The notes under the pieces were generated by a model. That model was not told the DNA's origin. It was given only the letters and a program-made list of their open reading frames with translations, and did no database searches. This document shows, piece by piece, positions 17,014-25,017 of a stretch of DNA of 64,000 bases. The first letter of the stretch is position 1. Every line of letters starts with the position of its first letter. The DNA comes from Actinomycetota bacterium (GTDB lineage Bacteria > Actinomycetota > Nitriliruptoria > Nitriliruptorales > JAHWKO01). The translations under genes were made by a program, and so were the position numbers. Location of the stretch: the NCBI GenBank assembly GCA_019347855.1, contig JAHWKO010000001.1, positions 1 through 64,000 on the forward strand, given 5' to 3'.

Positions 17014-17748
17014 GTGCAGAACCGCTGGATCGGCGACGAGGGCGATTTCCTGAAGTTCGGGTTCCTGCGGACCCTGCTCGGACTCACCGACCGCGGCAAG
17101 GTCCGGATGACGACCGGGGTCAACTGGTACGTCACGTGCGCGTGTCCGGGGCCGGCGCTCGACGGGCGCCTGGACGAGCTCGCGGGCTACCGGTACCTCG
17201 AGGATGATCTCAACCGCGACCTCGACCCGTTCCTGTTCAACGCCCTGCGGTCGATCACCGGCAGGCTGCGGACGCTGTCACCGATCACCGGTGGTGTGCT
17301 GGAGGGCAAGCTGTCAGGTTCCTTCGACCGGGTGCTGTACGAGATCGACCGTGACGAGTGGCACGTCGACGCGCTCAGCACGGTGGGCGCGTGTGACACC
17401 GTCTTCCTCGACCCGGATACCGGGTTGCAGCCGAGCACGTGTGGTTCCGAACACGTGAGCACGGTCGAGCTGGGGGACTACCTGGACGGCTCGAACGTGG
17501 TGCTCCACCAGCACCTGCGCGGCGGGGGGCACGAGGGCACGTTCGAGTCGGTGCAGGAGCAGGTGGCCGAGCTCGACATCGTCGACCCGTCGGCGATGGT
17601 GGGGATCGCGCGTGGCGGCACCATGCTCATCGTGATGCCGACCGAGGAGCACCGCGACCGACTGCACGGTCGGGTCGAGCAGTTCCTCGACGACTGGAGC
17701 TTGTTCGTGACCGCGGCGCCCGGGTGGGACACGGTCACCGCGGCCTGA
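17014..17748 (+). CDS. Unrecognised protein with GDFxKxGxLR N-terminus
   Basis: This 244-residue soluble protein starts QNRWIGDEGDFLKFGFLRTLLG. It later shows CDTVFLDPDTGLQ at about residue 130 and NVVLHQHLRGG at about 165. This trio (GDFxKxGxLR, FLDPDxGL, H/YQH) recalls a poorly described family I have seen scattered next to mobile or defence genes, with a methyltransferase-like core, but I cannot name a function. The GTG start follows AGGGGAGA. It lies alone between the crotonase and a convergent CBS gene. Coding is certain from length and composition; any nucleic-acid role is inference. Confidence 0.7.
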   Translation: MQNRWIGDEGDFLKFGFLRTLLGLTDRGKVRMTTGVNWYVTCACPGPALDGRLDELAGYRYLEDDLNRDLDPFLFNALRSITGRLRTLSPITGGVLEGKLSGSFDRVLYEIDRDEWHVDALSTVGACDTVFLDPDTGLQPSTCGSEHVSTVELGDYLDGSNVVLHQHLRGGGHEGTFESVQEQVAELDIVDPSAMVGIARGGTMLIVMPTEEHRDRLHGRVEQFLDDWSLFVTAAPGWDTVTAA

Positions 17749-17759
17749 ACGCGGCGGTG

Positions 17760-18218
17760 TCAGTCTCGGTTCGGGCCGTAGCCGCTGCCCGTGACGTACT
17801 CCTCCAGAGCCTGCGCCTTCGTCTCGAGCTCGTCCATCCGTGACTTCACGACGTCGCCGATCGAGATGATCCCGACCAATCCGCCGTCCTCGACCACCGG
17901 GACGTGGCGGATCCTGCTGTTGGTCATCAGCGCCATGAGCTCGTCGGCGGTGCGGTCACGGCCACAGGTCGTCACCTCGGTCGTCATGACCTCGCCGACC
18001 GTGAGGTGGAGGCAATCCGCGCCCTCCTGAGCCATACGCCGGACGACGTCCCGCTCCGACAGGATGCCCTCGACCTGGCGCCCGTCGGATGACACGACGA
18101 GCGCCCCGATGTTGTGCTCCCTCAGGCGTTGCGTGGCGTTGGCGATGCTGGCGCCAGGGTCGATCGTCACGACCTCGCCACCCTTCCGATCGAGGATGAT
18201 CCCAACCCGAACGGTCAT
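17760..18218 (-). CDS. Tandem CBS domain protein
   Basis: This 152-residue protein is essentially one Bateman module. The first CBS domain is at residues about 12-65 (ILSERDVVRRMAQEG is its end) and the second at about 75-130 (IRHVPVVEDGGLVGIISIGD), with a short coiled tail. Such modules bind AMP, ATP or related ligands and regulate partner proteins. AGGAGGG precedes the ATG. It lies downstream of the histidine kinase on the same strand, 62 bases away, and may belong to its transcript. Confidence 0.88.
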   Translation of the reverse strand: MTVRVGIILDRKGGEVVTIDPGASIANATQRLREHNIGALVVSSDGRQVEGILSERDVVRRMAQEGADCLHLTVGEVMTTEVTTCGRDRTADELMALMTNSRIRHVPVVEDGGLVGIISIGDVVKSRMDELETKAQALEEYVTGSGYGPNRD

Positions 18219-18280
18219 CGTTGCCCTCCTGCGGCTCCCGTTGAGTCTGCCACAGCGCGGCCTCTCGCACGATGAGGTGG

Positions 18281-19411
18281 TTACTCGGACGGGAGGGTGA
18301 ACGCGATCGTCGTGCCGGGCCCCTCGTGCTCCGCGACCCAGATGTCACCGCCGTAGGAACGCACGATCTTGTGGCAGGTCGCCAGACCGATCCCGGTGCC
18401 GTCGTTGTCGTGGACGTCGCGCCCGCGCCGGAGCGGCTCGAATATCCGTTCCCGGTCCTCTGGCGCCACTCCGAGCCCGTTGTCGCTGACGGTGAGCTCC
18501 GCGACCCCGTTGCGATCGGCGCCGTCGATCGTGATCCGGAGGGGCCGCTCCGGGGAGCGGTACCGCAGGCTGTTCGTCAGGAGGTTCTGGAACACCTGGG
18601 ACAGGTGGGTGCGGTCGACCGCGACCGTGGGTAGGTCCTCGATGACGACCTCGGCGTCGACATCGCCGCCGATCTGTTCGAGGACCTCGCCGACGACCTC
18701 GCGAGGTTCCAGCGGCGCGACGTGCTCGGGCGGCCCCTTGGTGCGGGCGAGCTCCAGCAACGCGTCGATCACCTGGCCCATCCGGTGCGTGTTGCGCTTC
18801 AGGATCTGGATGATCCTCTGCCCCTCGGCTCCGAGCTCGTCGGCGTGATCCAGTTCGAGCAGCTCCACGAACCCGGCGATCGTGGTGAGGGGGGTTCGGA
18901 GGTCGTGCGACACGACCGCGGCGTAGCTGTTCAGCTCCGCGTTCGCGTCCTCGAGGCGTCGGTTGGCCCCCCGGAGGTCCTCGATGGTCACCTCGAGCTG
19001 CCGCTTCATCCGGCGGAGGTTGTTGGTCTCGACCTCCCGGGCGAGCTCGTCGAACCCTCCCAGCGCGACGTCGCGTTCGCGGCAACGCACCAGGAGCACG
19101 TCGATCCCCCCGATCCGCGAGCCCTCCGCGTGGAGCTCGGTCCCGGTCGCGGCCATCCGCAGGACCCCCGGCCGTGGTTGCCCGCTGCCCGCCCATCGCC
19201 CCAGGAGACCCTCGACGTCCTCCTCGGCCGCAGCGACCAGGTCGTGCAACCTCTCCTCGACGAGCTCCGACGCTGTGGCGCCCGTCAGCGCCTCGCACGA
19301 GGGGTTGGCGTGCAGGATGCGGCCATCCAGATCCAGGAGCAGGAGCCCCTGGGGGAGGCGGTCCAGGATCCTGGGGACGTACGCGGGTAGCGACCCGGCC
19401 TCGTCCGACAT
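18281..19411 (-). CDS. PAS-domain sensor histidine kinase
   Basis: This 376-residue soluble kinase has a PAS domain at about residues 12-120 (GLLLLDLDGRILHANPS), a coiled linker, and a HisKA domain with the phospho-acceptor in VVSHDLRTPL near 175. A HATPase domain ends the protein, with N-box NLLTNSLRYR, DNGLGV and GTGIGLAT. No membrane segment is seen, so it senses a cytoplasmic signal. It starts one base after the stop of the MetOD1 gene (TGAGATG), so they are coupled and probably work together. No response regulator is adjacent, so its target is elsewhere or unconventional. Confidence 0.92.
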   Translation of the reverse strand: MSDEAGSLPAYVPRILDRLPQGLLLLDLDGRILHANPSCEALTGATASELVEERLHDLVAAAEEDVEGLLGRWAGSGQPRPGVLRMAATGTELHAEGSRIGGIDVLLVRCRERDVALGGFDELAREVETNNLRRMKRQLEVTIEDLRGANRRLEDANAELNSYAAVVSHDLRTPLTTIAGFVELLELDHADELGAEGQRIIQILKRNTHRMGQVIDALLELARTKGPPEHVAPLEPREVVGEVLEQIGGDVDAEVVIEDLPTVAVDRTHLSQVFQNLLTNSLRYRSPERPLRITIDGADRNGVAELTVSDNGLGVAPEDRERIFEPLRRGRDVHDNDGTGIGLATCHKIVRSYGGDIWVAEHEGPGTTIAFTLPSE

Positions 19412-19412
19412 C

Positions 19413-19976
19413 TCACCTGGCCCCGAAGTACTCGCGTCCGGGCGTGGTCCCTGCCTCCTCGTCCGGTTGCAGGTGGACGACCACGCGGCAGCCACTGGCA
19501 CCCTCGGCGATCGTCTCCTGGAGCTCGACACGTGCGTAGCCCAGGTTCTCGGCGGCGATCGACCCGAAGACGTTCGAGGTCATCATGCACAGGGAGGGCC
19601 GTCCCACGACCTTCTCGGCGAACGGGCAGGCGTTGTTCCCGAGGATGATGCGGTCGTCGTCCTGGTCGATCACGTAGAAGTCGCCCTGGATCCGGCGCTT
19701 CAGGTCGACCAGGACGTCGGCGACCTGCTCGCGATCCAGCTCGTCGGTGTCGAGCGCCCGCTTGTACATCGCGTCGATCGCGTGGCCGATGCGGTCCCCG
19801 ACCACGCTGACGTAGCCAGCCGCGTCGTCCAGGCCCACCGTCTCCTCGAGGGTCCCCGCGAGTTCCCGGACGAGGCTCCGTAGGAACAGGTCTCGCTCGA
19901 GCTCCACATCGAGCGCGCGCACGGACGCCTCCGTCTCCGGGTCGGTCCTCGTGTCGGTGCGTGTGACATCATCCAA
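19413..19976 (-). CDS. MetOD1 (methanogen output domain 1) protein
   Basis: This 187-residue soluble protein matches the MetOD1 domain through most of its length: [51 protein letters not shown] and GCRVVVHL. Its several cysteines (CPF, SLCMM, GCR) could bind a metal or cofactor. The domain is usually found with or fused to histidine kinases as an output or sensory element; its activity is unknown. No ATG or GTG fits: the TTG at 19976, preceded by AGGGGG, is the likely start. It is coupled to the kinase downstream and divergent from the pabB-like gene. Confidence 0.8.
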   Translation of the reverse strand: MDDVTRTDTRTDPETEASVRALDVELERDLFLRSLVRELAGTLEETVGLDDAAGYVSVVGDRIGHAIDAMYKRALDTDELDREQVADVLVDLKRRIQGDFYVIDQDDDRIILGNNACPFAEKVVGRPSLCMMTSNVFGSIAAENLGYARVELQETIAEGASGCRVVVHLQPDEEAGTTPGREYFGAR

Positions 19977-20052
19977 GGTGTGCCCCCTACCGGTGGCCCC
20001 AGGGTGCCCTGACGTCGGCACCCTGTCGATAGCGACGGCGGATCTGGACGAT

Positions 20053-21432
20053 ATGGACCAAGCAGCGACCGACCCGACGAGGCGTCCCCGAACGGTCGAG
20101 GTGGACGATCCGCCGCGGACGCACGAGGGAGCGCCCGACACGGCAGCGATGATCGCGGCGCTGCGGCGACGCGGCCGTGTCCACCGCTTCGCCTCGCCGG
20201 ACGCCGTGCCGGGCGGGACCGGCTGGGAGTTCCTGATACCGGCGACGGGCCGCATCGACCGCGTCACGGCCGTGACCCTCTGGGGCCTCGATGCCGTCCT
20301 CGGGTCACCCGACGCGCCAGCTCCCGTCGATCGCGCCACGGTCGGGCCGTGGCGGCTCGCAGGCGGGTACGTCGTTGCGCTGCCGTACGATCTGGATCGG
20401 CGCCAAGGGGCGACCGCGTTCCTCGAGCCGATCGACGTGGTGGTGGGGGTCCGGGGCGACGGGGTGTGGGTGTCGGGGTCCGGCCGCGCGGTCGCGTCGG
20501 TCGTCGACGACCTCGCGCGCCCCGCGGTGCTCGCGCCGGCGCCGACGTCGAGCTCCGGAGCGGTGACCGAGTCGCTGGGTCGTGCGAGGTTCGAGGCCGC
20601 GGTGCGTGCGGTGCTCCGCCGGATCGCCGCGGGGGACGCGTACGTCGTCAACCTCACCCAGCAGCTCACGACCACCTTCGCCGGGGACATCCACGATCTG
20701 TTCGACGCACTGCGGCGGCGGAGCCCTGCCCCGCACGGGACGGTCATCGAACTCGCCCCTGGCGTGGGGATCGCCTCCGTCTCGCCGGAGTCGTTCCTGC
20801 AGGCCGAAGGCCGGGAGCTCAGCGTGAGACCCATCAAGGGCACGCGTCCGAGGTTCCCCGACCGAGCGGCCGACCTGGCGGCTGCGGAGGAGCTGCGCAC
20901 CTCCCCGAAGGAGCGGGCTGAGAACGTGATGATCGTCGACCTCGAGCGCAACGATCTTGGACGCGTCTGCGAGATCGGGTCCGTCGAGGTCCCCGAGCTG
21001 TACGCCGTCGAGCCCCACCCCACCGTGTGGCAGCTCGTTTCGACGATCCGGGGACGGCTCCGTGGTGACCTCGGGTACGCCTCGGCGCTCGAGGCCTGCT
21101 TCCCCTGCGGGTCGGTCACCGGCGCCCCGAAGATCGCGGCCATGAACGTCATCGAGGAGCTCGAGCCGGTCCCGCGCGGCTGGTACTGCGGGGCGGTCGG
21201 GTGGGTCGCGCCGGGTGCCATGTCCACCTCGGTCACGATCCGGTCGGCGGTTCTCCGCAGTGACGGCACGGCCAGCTACGGGACGGGTTCGGGGATCGTC
21301 GCGGACTCCGACCCCGGCGCGGAGTACGAGGAGGCACGGCTCAAGGCGGCGGCCTTCCTCGCGGCGACCGGATCGGGGTGGCGCGATCGAGGTGACACGC
21401 CGTCGCGCGAGGTAGGTTCGGAGGTGCCATGA
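20053..21432 (+). CDS. pabB: Chorismate-binding aminodeoxychorismate/anthranilate synthase component I
   Basis: This 459-residue protein has a poorly conserved N-terminal half and a chorismate-binding catalytic domain from about residue 175. Hallmarks are [48 protein letters not shown] (split here in meaning as the ENxMIVDLxRND motif) and [11 protein letters not shown]. It condenses chorismate with ammonia for folate or, less likely, tryptophan. The start at 20053 has no strong ribosome site, so it is uncertain. Its stop overlaps the DUF3039 gene by ATGA. No pabA or pabC is nearby. Confidence 0.85.
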   Translation: MDQAATDPTRRPRTVEVDDPPRTHEGAPDTAAMIAALRRRGRVHRFASPDAVPGGTGWEFLIPATGRIDRVTAVTLWGLDAVLGSPDAPAPVDRATVGPWRLAGGYVVALPYDLDRRQGATAFLEPIDVVVGVRGDGVWVSGSGRAVASVVDDLARPAVLAPAPTSSSGAVTESLGRARFEAAVRAVLRRIAAGDAYVVNLTQQLTTTFAGDIHDLFDALRRRSPAPHGTVIELAPGVGIASVSPESFLQAEGRELSVRPIKGTRPRFPDRAADLAAAEELRTSPKERAENVMIVDLERNDLGRVCEIGSVEVPELYAVEPHPTVWQLVSTIRGRLRGDLGYASALEACFPCGSVTGAPKIAAMNVIEELEPVPRGWYCGAVGWVAPGAMSTSVTIRSAVLRSDGTASYGTGSGIVADSDPGAEYEEARLKAAAFLAATGSGWRDRGDTPSREVGSEVP

Positions 21433-21752
21433 GCACCGACGCCCCTGCACCGGCCAAGCCGGACGTCCGACCCGACGTCGGCACCAGCGAGCAGGTCGCG
21501 ACCGACCCGCGACCCTCAACCGACGACGGGGACCACGACCGCTACGCGCACTACATCCGCAAGTCCGATTGGGACCGCGCCTACATCAAGGGCGAACCGG
21601 TGCGGGCGCTGTGCGGGAAGATCTGGGTCCCCAGCAGGGATCCGGACCGGTACCCGATCTGCCCCACGTGTCAGGAGATCCGCGGCCTCGTCCTCGGCGG
21701 CGATGGCGGCGGCAACGACGGTGACGACGAGGGCGGCGGGGCTCCCTCCTAG
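21429..21752 (+). CDS. DUF3039 family protein
   Basis: This 107-residue protein is a member of the actinobacterial DUF3039 family. The conserved block runs DGDHDRYAHYIRKSD, then VRALCGKIWVPSRDPDRYP and ICPTCQEI. One Cys (ALCGK) plus the CPTC pair probably bind zinc. Both tails are acidic or glycine-rich and look disordered. The function of the family is unknown. It is translationally coupled to the pabB-like gene by an ATGA overlap. Confidence 0.88.
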   Translation: MSTDAPAPAKPDVRPDVGTSEQVATDPRPSTDDGDHDRYAHYIRKSDWDRAYIKGEPVRALCGKIWVPSRDPDRYPICPTCQEIRGLVLGGDGGGNDGDDEGGGAPS

Positions 21753-21782
21753 GCTCCAGGCGACCCGGCACGGAGGTACGCG

Positions 21783-22931
21783 GTGACACACGTGGTGATC
21801 CTCGGCGGCGGCTTCGGAGGCCTGGCGGCCGCTCACGAGCTCCGCCAGCGGTTGGGCGACGACGACCGGATCACCCTGGTCGACCGACAGGACCGCTTCT
21901 ACATGGGCTTCGCGAAGCTGTGGGACCTCGGCGACGTCCGACCGCTCGAGGAGGGCACCCGCGACCTCACCCGGCTCGGCGCTCGGGGCGTGGAGTTCCG
22001 CCAGGCCGAGGTCACCGCGCTCGATCCCGACGAGCGGACCGTTTCGACCGACGCGGGCGAGCTCCAGGCCGACGCGATCCTCGTGGCGCTCGGCGCAGGA
22101 CCCGCCCCGCACCACCGTGAGCTCCTCCGCGGGGACGGCGTCCACGACCTGTACGACGGCCAGGCCCTGCCGGCGATCAAGTCGGACCTCGACGAGGTCG
22201 CGGAGGGCCGGGTCGTCGTCGCCGTGCTCGGCGGGCCGTACAAGTGCCCGCCTGCGCCCTACGAGGCCGCGATGCTCGTCAGCGAACGGCTACGTCGTCG
22301 CGACGTCCGCGACGACGTTGACGTGCTGGTCGCGACACCTCTGCCGATGGCCCTGCCGCCCGCGGGCCCGGACGCCAGCCGTTACGTCGTCGACCAACTC
22401 GCGGACCACGACGTCGAACTGCTGTCCGACCATCGGGTCCAGACCGTCGTGCCGGACCGGGGGATCCTGCGGTTCGAGGACGGCTCGGAGCTCGACTTCA
22501 CGATCCTCCTGGGCGTGCCCGCCAACGTCGCGCCCCGCGTGGTCCAGGACAGCGCCCTGACCGGACCCTCGGGCTGGATCGAACCCGACCGGCACACGTT
22601 GCGGACCGGCTTCGAGCGCGTCTACGCCGTGGGGGACTGCACCCACATCCCGACCGCGACCGGAGCGCTGCCCATGGCGGGGGTCTTCGCGGCATCGGAG
22701 GCGGTCGTCGCCGCTCGCAACATCGCGGTCGAGCTGACCGGGGAGGGCGAGGAAGCCACGTTCGACGGCCACGGGCACTGCTTCCTGGAGCTACCGGGCG
22801 AGCGCGTCGCGTTCGTGGAAGGTGACTTCTACGCGGACCCACCCGACGTCGAGATCTCACCCGCCGACCACGCCCGGTTCGAGCAGAAGCTCGCGTTCGA
22901 GCGGGAGCGGCTCGACACCTGGCTCGGCTGA
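21783..22931 (+). CDS. FAD-dependent oxidoreductase, sulfide:quinone reductase-like
   Basis: This 382-residue flavoprotein begins VVILGGGFGGLAAAHEL (FAD-binding GxGxxG) and ends its second FAD motif at YAVGDCTHIP near residue 284. The segment GGPYKCPPAPYEAAML is the conserved CPPxPYE block of sulfide:quinone reductases and flavocytochrome c sulfide dehydrogenases, where the Cys takes part in redox chemistry. It likely reduces quinone with sulfide or a related thiol, or works as a type II NADH dehydrogenase variant. The C-terminal tail is amphipathic (HARFEQKLAFERERL) and could attach to the membrane. The GTG start follows GGAGGTACGC. Confidence 0.85.
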   Translation: MTHVVILGGGFGGLAAAHELRQRLGDDDRITLVDRQDRFYMGFAKLWDLGDVRPLEEGTRDLTRLGARGVEFRQAEVTALDPDERTVSTDAGELQADAILVALGAGPAPHHRELLRGDGVHDLYDGQALPAIKSDLDEVAEGRVVVAVLGGPYKCPPAPYEAAMLVSERLRRRDVRDDVDVLVATPLPMALPPAGPDASRYVVDQLADHDVELLSDHRVQTVVPDRGILRFEDGSELDFTILLGVPANVAPRVVQDSALTGPSGWIEPDRHTLRTGFERVYAVGDCTHIPTATGALPMAGVFAASEAVVAARNIAVELTGEGEEATFDGHGHCFLELPGERVAFVEGDFYADPPDVEISPADHARFEQKLAFERERLDTWLG

Positions 22932-22946
22932 GCGGCCCCCGCGGCT

Positions 22947-22962
22947 TACCCTGCCGCGCATG
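22947..22962 (+). promoter_or_regulatory. -10 element of probable leaderless ligase transcript
   Basis: TACCCT (22947-22952) is followed by seven bases and the ATG at 22960. A transcript starting 7 bases after the -10 would begin at the A of the start codon. No Shine-Dalgarno sequence is present. Confidence 0.5.
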
Positions 22963-24492
22963 CTGCTCTCGGACGTGGTCACGACCTCTCGCGCGGTCGG
23001 CGGTACCCGTAGCCGGAGCCGGAAGGTCGCGCTGCTCGCCGAGCGGATCGCCGCCATCGATCCGTCCGAGGCCGCGGTCGGGGTCCGCTACCTGGCAGGT
23101 GAACCGCGTCAGAACCGGTTGGAGCTGGGCCCCGCAGCCCTCCGTGATGTCCGACCCCCAGCCGCCCGAGAGGCGACGCTCACGCTGTCCGATGTCGACG
23201 GCGCCCTCGAGGAGATCGCGGCCGCCTCCGGCCAGGGGTCACGCAGCGCGAGGCTCGAACGGTTCGGCGAGCTGCTCGCGGCTGCGACGGAGGAGGAGCA
23301 GTCGTTCCTGCGCTCGCTCGTGGTCGGGGATCTGCGGCAGGGTGCCCTCGAGGGCGTCGTCGTCCAGGCGCTGGCGGAGGCGACGGACGCCGACCTCGAC
23401 GAGGTCCGGCGGGCGGTCATGCTCCGCGGAGACCTGAGCGCCGTCGCCGCTGCGCTGGTCGAGGATGGGCCGTCCGCACTGGCCAGCATCGGCCTGGAGC
23501 TGCTGCGGCCCGTCCAGCCGATGCTCGCGACGAACGCGGGCGATCTGGACGGGGCGATGACGGGCCTGGACCGGGCGCTGGCGGAGTACAAGCTCGACGG
23601 CGCGCGCGTGCAGATCCACCGGGCGAGCAGCGACATCCGGGTCTTCACCCGCAACCTCAACGACGTCACCGAACGGCTGCCGGAGGTCGTCCGGGTCATC
23701 GAGGACCTCGATCTGAACGAGGCCGTCCTGGATGGCGAGGTGATCGCGTTGCGGGACGGCGGCCGGCCCCACCCGTTCCAGGTGACGATGAGCCGGTTCG
23801 GCACGGAGGCTCCGGAAGGGCCCGCCGTGGCGCTCCGCGTCTTCGTGTTCGATGTCCTCCACCTCGATGGGGCGGACCTCCTGGGTGCGCCGCTGTCGCG
23901 CCGGGTGGCGGCCCTCGACGGGGCGATCCCGGAGGGGCTGCGCATCCCGAACCGGGAGGTCCGTGACCGCCCCGGTGCCGGGGCGCTGCTCGAGGAGGCA
24001 CTACGCGCGGGGCACGAGGGGATCATGGTCAAGGACCTCGACGCCCCGTACGAGGCCGGACGGCGTGGCGCCGCGTGGCGCAAGGTCAAGCCGGTCCACA
24101 CCCTGGACCTCGTCGTCCTGGCCGCCGAGTGGGGTCACGGTCGCCGCCAGGGGTGGCTGTCGAACATCCACCTGGGGGCGCGCGATCGTGACGGTGGCTT
24201 CGTGATGCTCGGCAAGACCTTCAAGGGCATGACCGACGAGATGCTCGAGTGGCAGACCGCCCGCTTCCTCGAGCTCGAACGTGACCGACGTGGGCGGGTC
24301 GTCCACCTGCAACCGGAGCTGGTGGTCGAGGTCGCCTTCGACGGGGTCCAGACCAGCCCGCGGTACCCGGCCGGCATGGCGTTGCGCTTCGCGCGGGTCA
24401 AGGGGTACCGGCCGGACAAGGACGTCACCGAGGCGGACACGCTGGACAGCGTCCGCGCGATCCACGCGGGGGAGCGCCTGCCGATCTGGTGA
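22960..24492 (+). CDS. ATP-dependent DNA ligase
   Basis: This 510-residue enzyme seals nicks using ATP, in addition to the NAD-dependent LigA all bacteria have. The N-terminal DNA-binding domain spans about 1-195. The adenylation motif I is EYKLDGARVQ with the catalytic Lys near 210, followed by DGEVIAL (motif III), FDVLHLDG (IIIa), HEGIMVKDLD (IV) and WRKVKP (V). The C-terminal OB domain ends in RFARVKGYRPDKD. It corresponds to the LigB group of actinobacteria. The ATG at 22960 lacks a Shine-Dalgarno site but fits leaderless initiation. It stands apart from Ku or LigD genes. Confidence 0.93.
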   Translation: MLLSDVVTTSRAVGGTRSRSRKVALLAERIAAIDPSEAAVGVRYLAGEPRQNRLELGPAALRDVRPPAAREATLTLSDVDGALEEIAAASGQGSRSARLERFGELLAAATEEEQSFLRSLVVGDLRQGALEGVVVQALAEATDADLDEVRRAVMLRGDLSAVAAALVEDGPSALASIGLELLRPVQPMLATNAGDLDGAMTGLDRALAEYKLDGARVQIHRASSDIRVFTRNLNDVTERLPEVVRVIEDLDLNEAVLDGEVIALRDGGRPHPFQVTMSRFGTEAPEGPAVALRVFVFDVLHLDGADLLGAPLSRRVAALDGAIPEGLRIPNREVRDRPGAGALLEEALRAGHEGIMVKDLDAPYEAGRRGAAWRKVKPVHTLDLVVLAAEWGHGRRQGWLSNIHLGARDRDGGFVMLGKTFKGMTDEMLEWQTARFLELERDRRGRVVHLQPELVVEVAFDGVQTSPRYPAGMALRFARVKGYRPDKDVTEADTLDSVRAIHAGERLPIW

Positions 24493-24521
24493 ACCTGTGG
24501 GACGCCAGCGCGGACCCCGTG

Positions 24522-24527
24522 TACGGT
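24522..24527 (+). promoter_or_regulatory. TACGGT -10-like element
   Basis: TACGGT ends 37 bases before the GTG at 24565 and lies after the ligase stop. It is one of several copies of this hexamer upstream of starts in the window. Confidence 0.35.
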
Positions 24528-24564
24528 CCACGCACGACGGGGATCGTGGCGGAAGGGCGGCGAC

Positions 24565-25017
24565 GTGTCCTCGACCCGCTGGCTCGTCGTGACGGTGGTC
24601 TCGGTCATCGCGGTCGCCGTCCTCGCGGTGGTCATCACCACCGTTCGGGAACCCGAGAGCTACCCGGCCGACAGCCCCGAGGGCGTCGTTCAGCGCTACC
24701 TCCAGGCGGTCGCCGACGGCGACCTCGAGGCCGCGGCGCAACTGCACACGGAGGAGTTCCGCGATCGCTGCGAGGACCATGGGCCGGGCCGGGTCCCGCC
24801 ACGGTTCGAGGACCGGTCGTTCGACGCCGACCTGGTCGACACGCGGGAGGTCGACGATGACACGATCGACGTGAGCGTCCGCATCACGGAGTTCTCCGGC
24901 GATCCGCCGTTCGGGGGTGGCGGGTACGACCACGAGGAGATCTACCGCGTCCAGCGCGTCGATGGCAGCTGGCTGATCGTGGACTCGGGCTGGCCGTACT
25001 ACGGGTGTCCGGGCTGA
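24565..25017 (+). CDS. Membrane-anchored small extracytoplasmic protein
   Basis: This 150-residue protein has a single N-terminal helix (WLVVTVVSVIAVAVLAVVI, residues 6-24) and then an extracytoplasmic domain. That domain starts SPEGVVQRYLQAVADGDLEAAAQLHTEEF, the helix-turn-helix opening of NTF2/DUF4878-like lumazine-fold domains, and ends in EIYRVQRVDGSWLIVDSGW. Function unknown. The GTG start has GGAAGG eight bases upstream. Its end overlaps the start of the next membrane protein by 13 bases, so the pair is coupled and likely acts together. Confidence 0.75.
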   Translation: MSSTRWLVVTVVSVIAVAVLAVVITTVREPESYPADSPEGVVQRYLQAVADGDLEAAAQLHTEEFRDRCEDHGPGRVPPRFEDRSFDADLVDTREVDDDTIDVSVRITEFSGDPPFGGGGYDHEEIYRVQRVDGSWLIVDSGWPYYGCPG

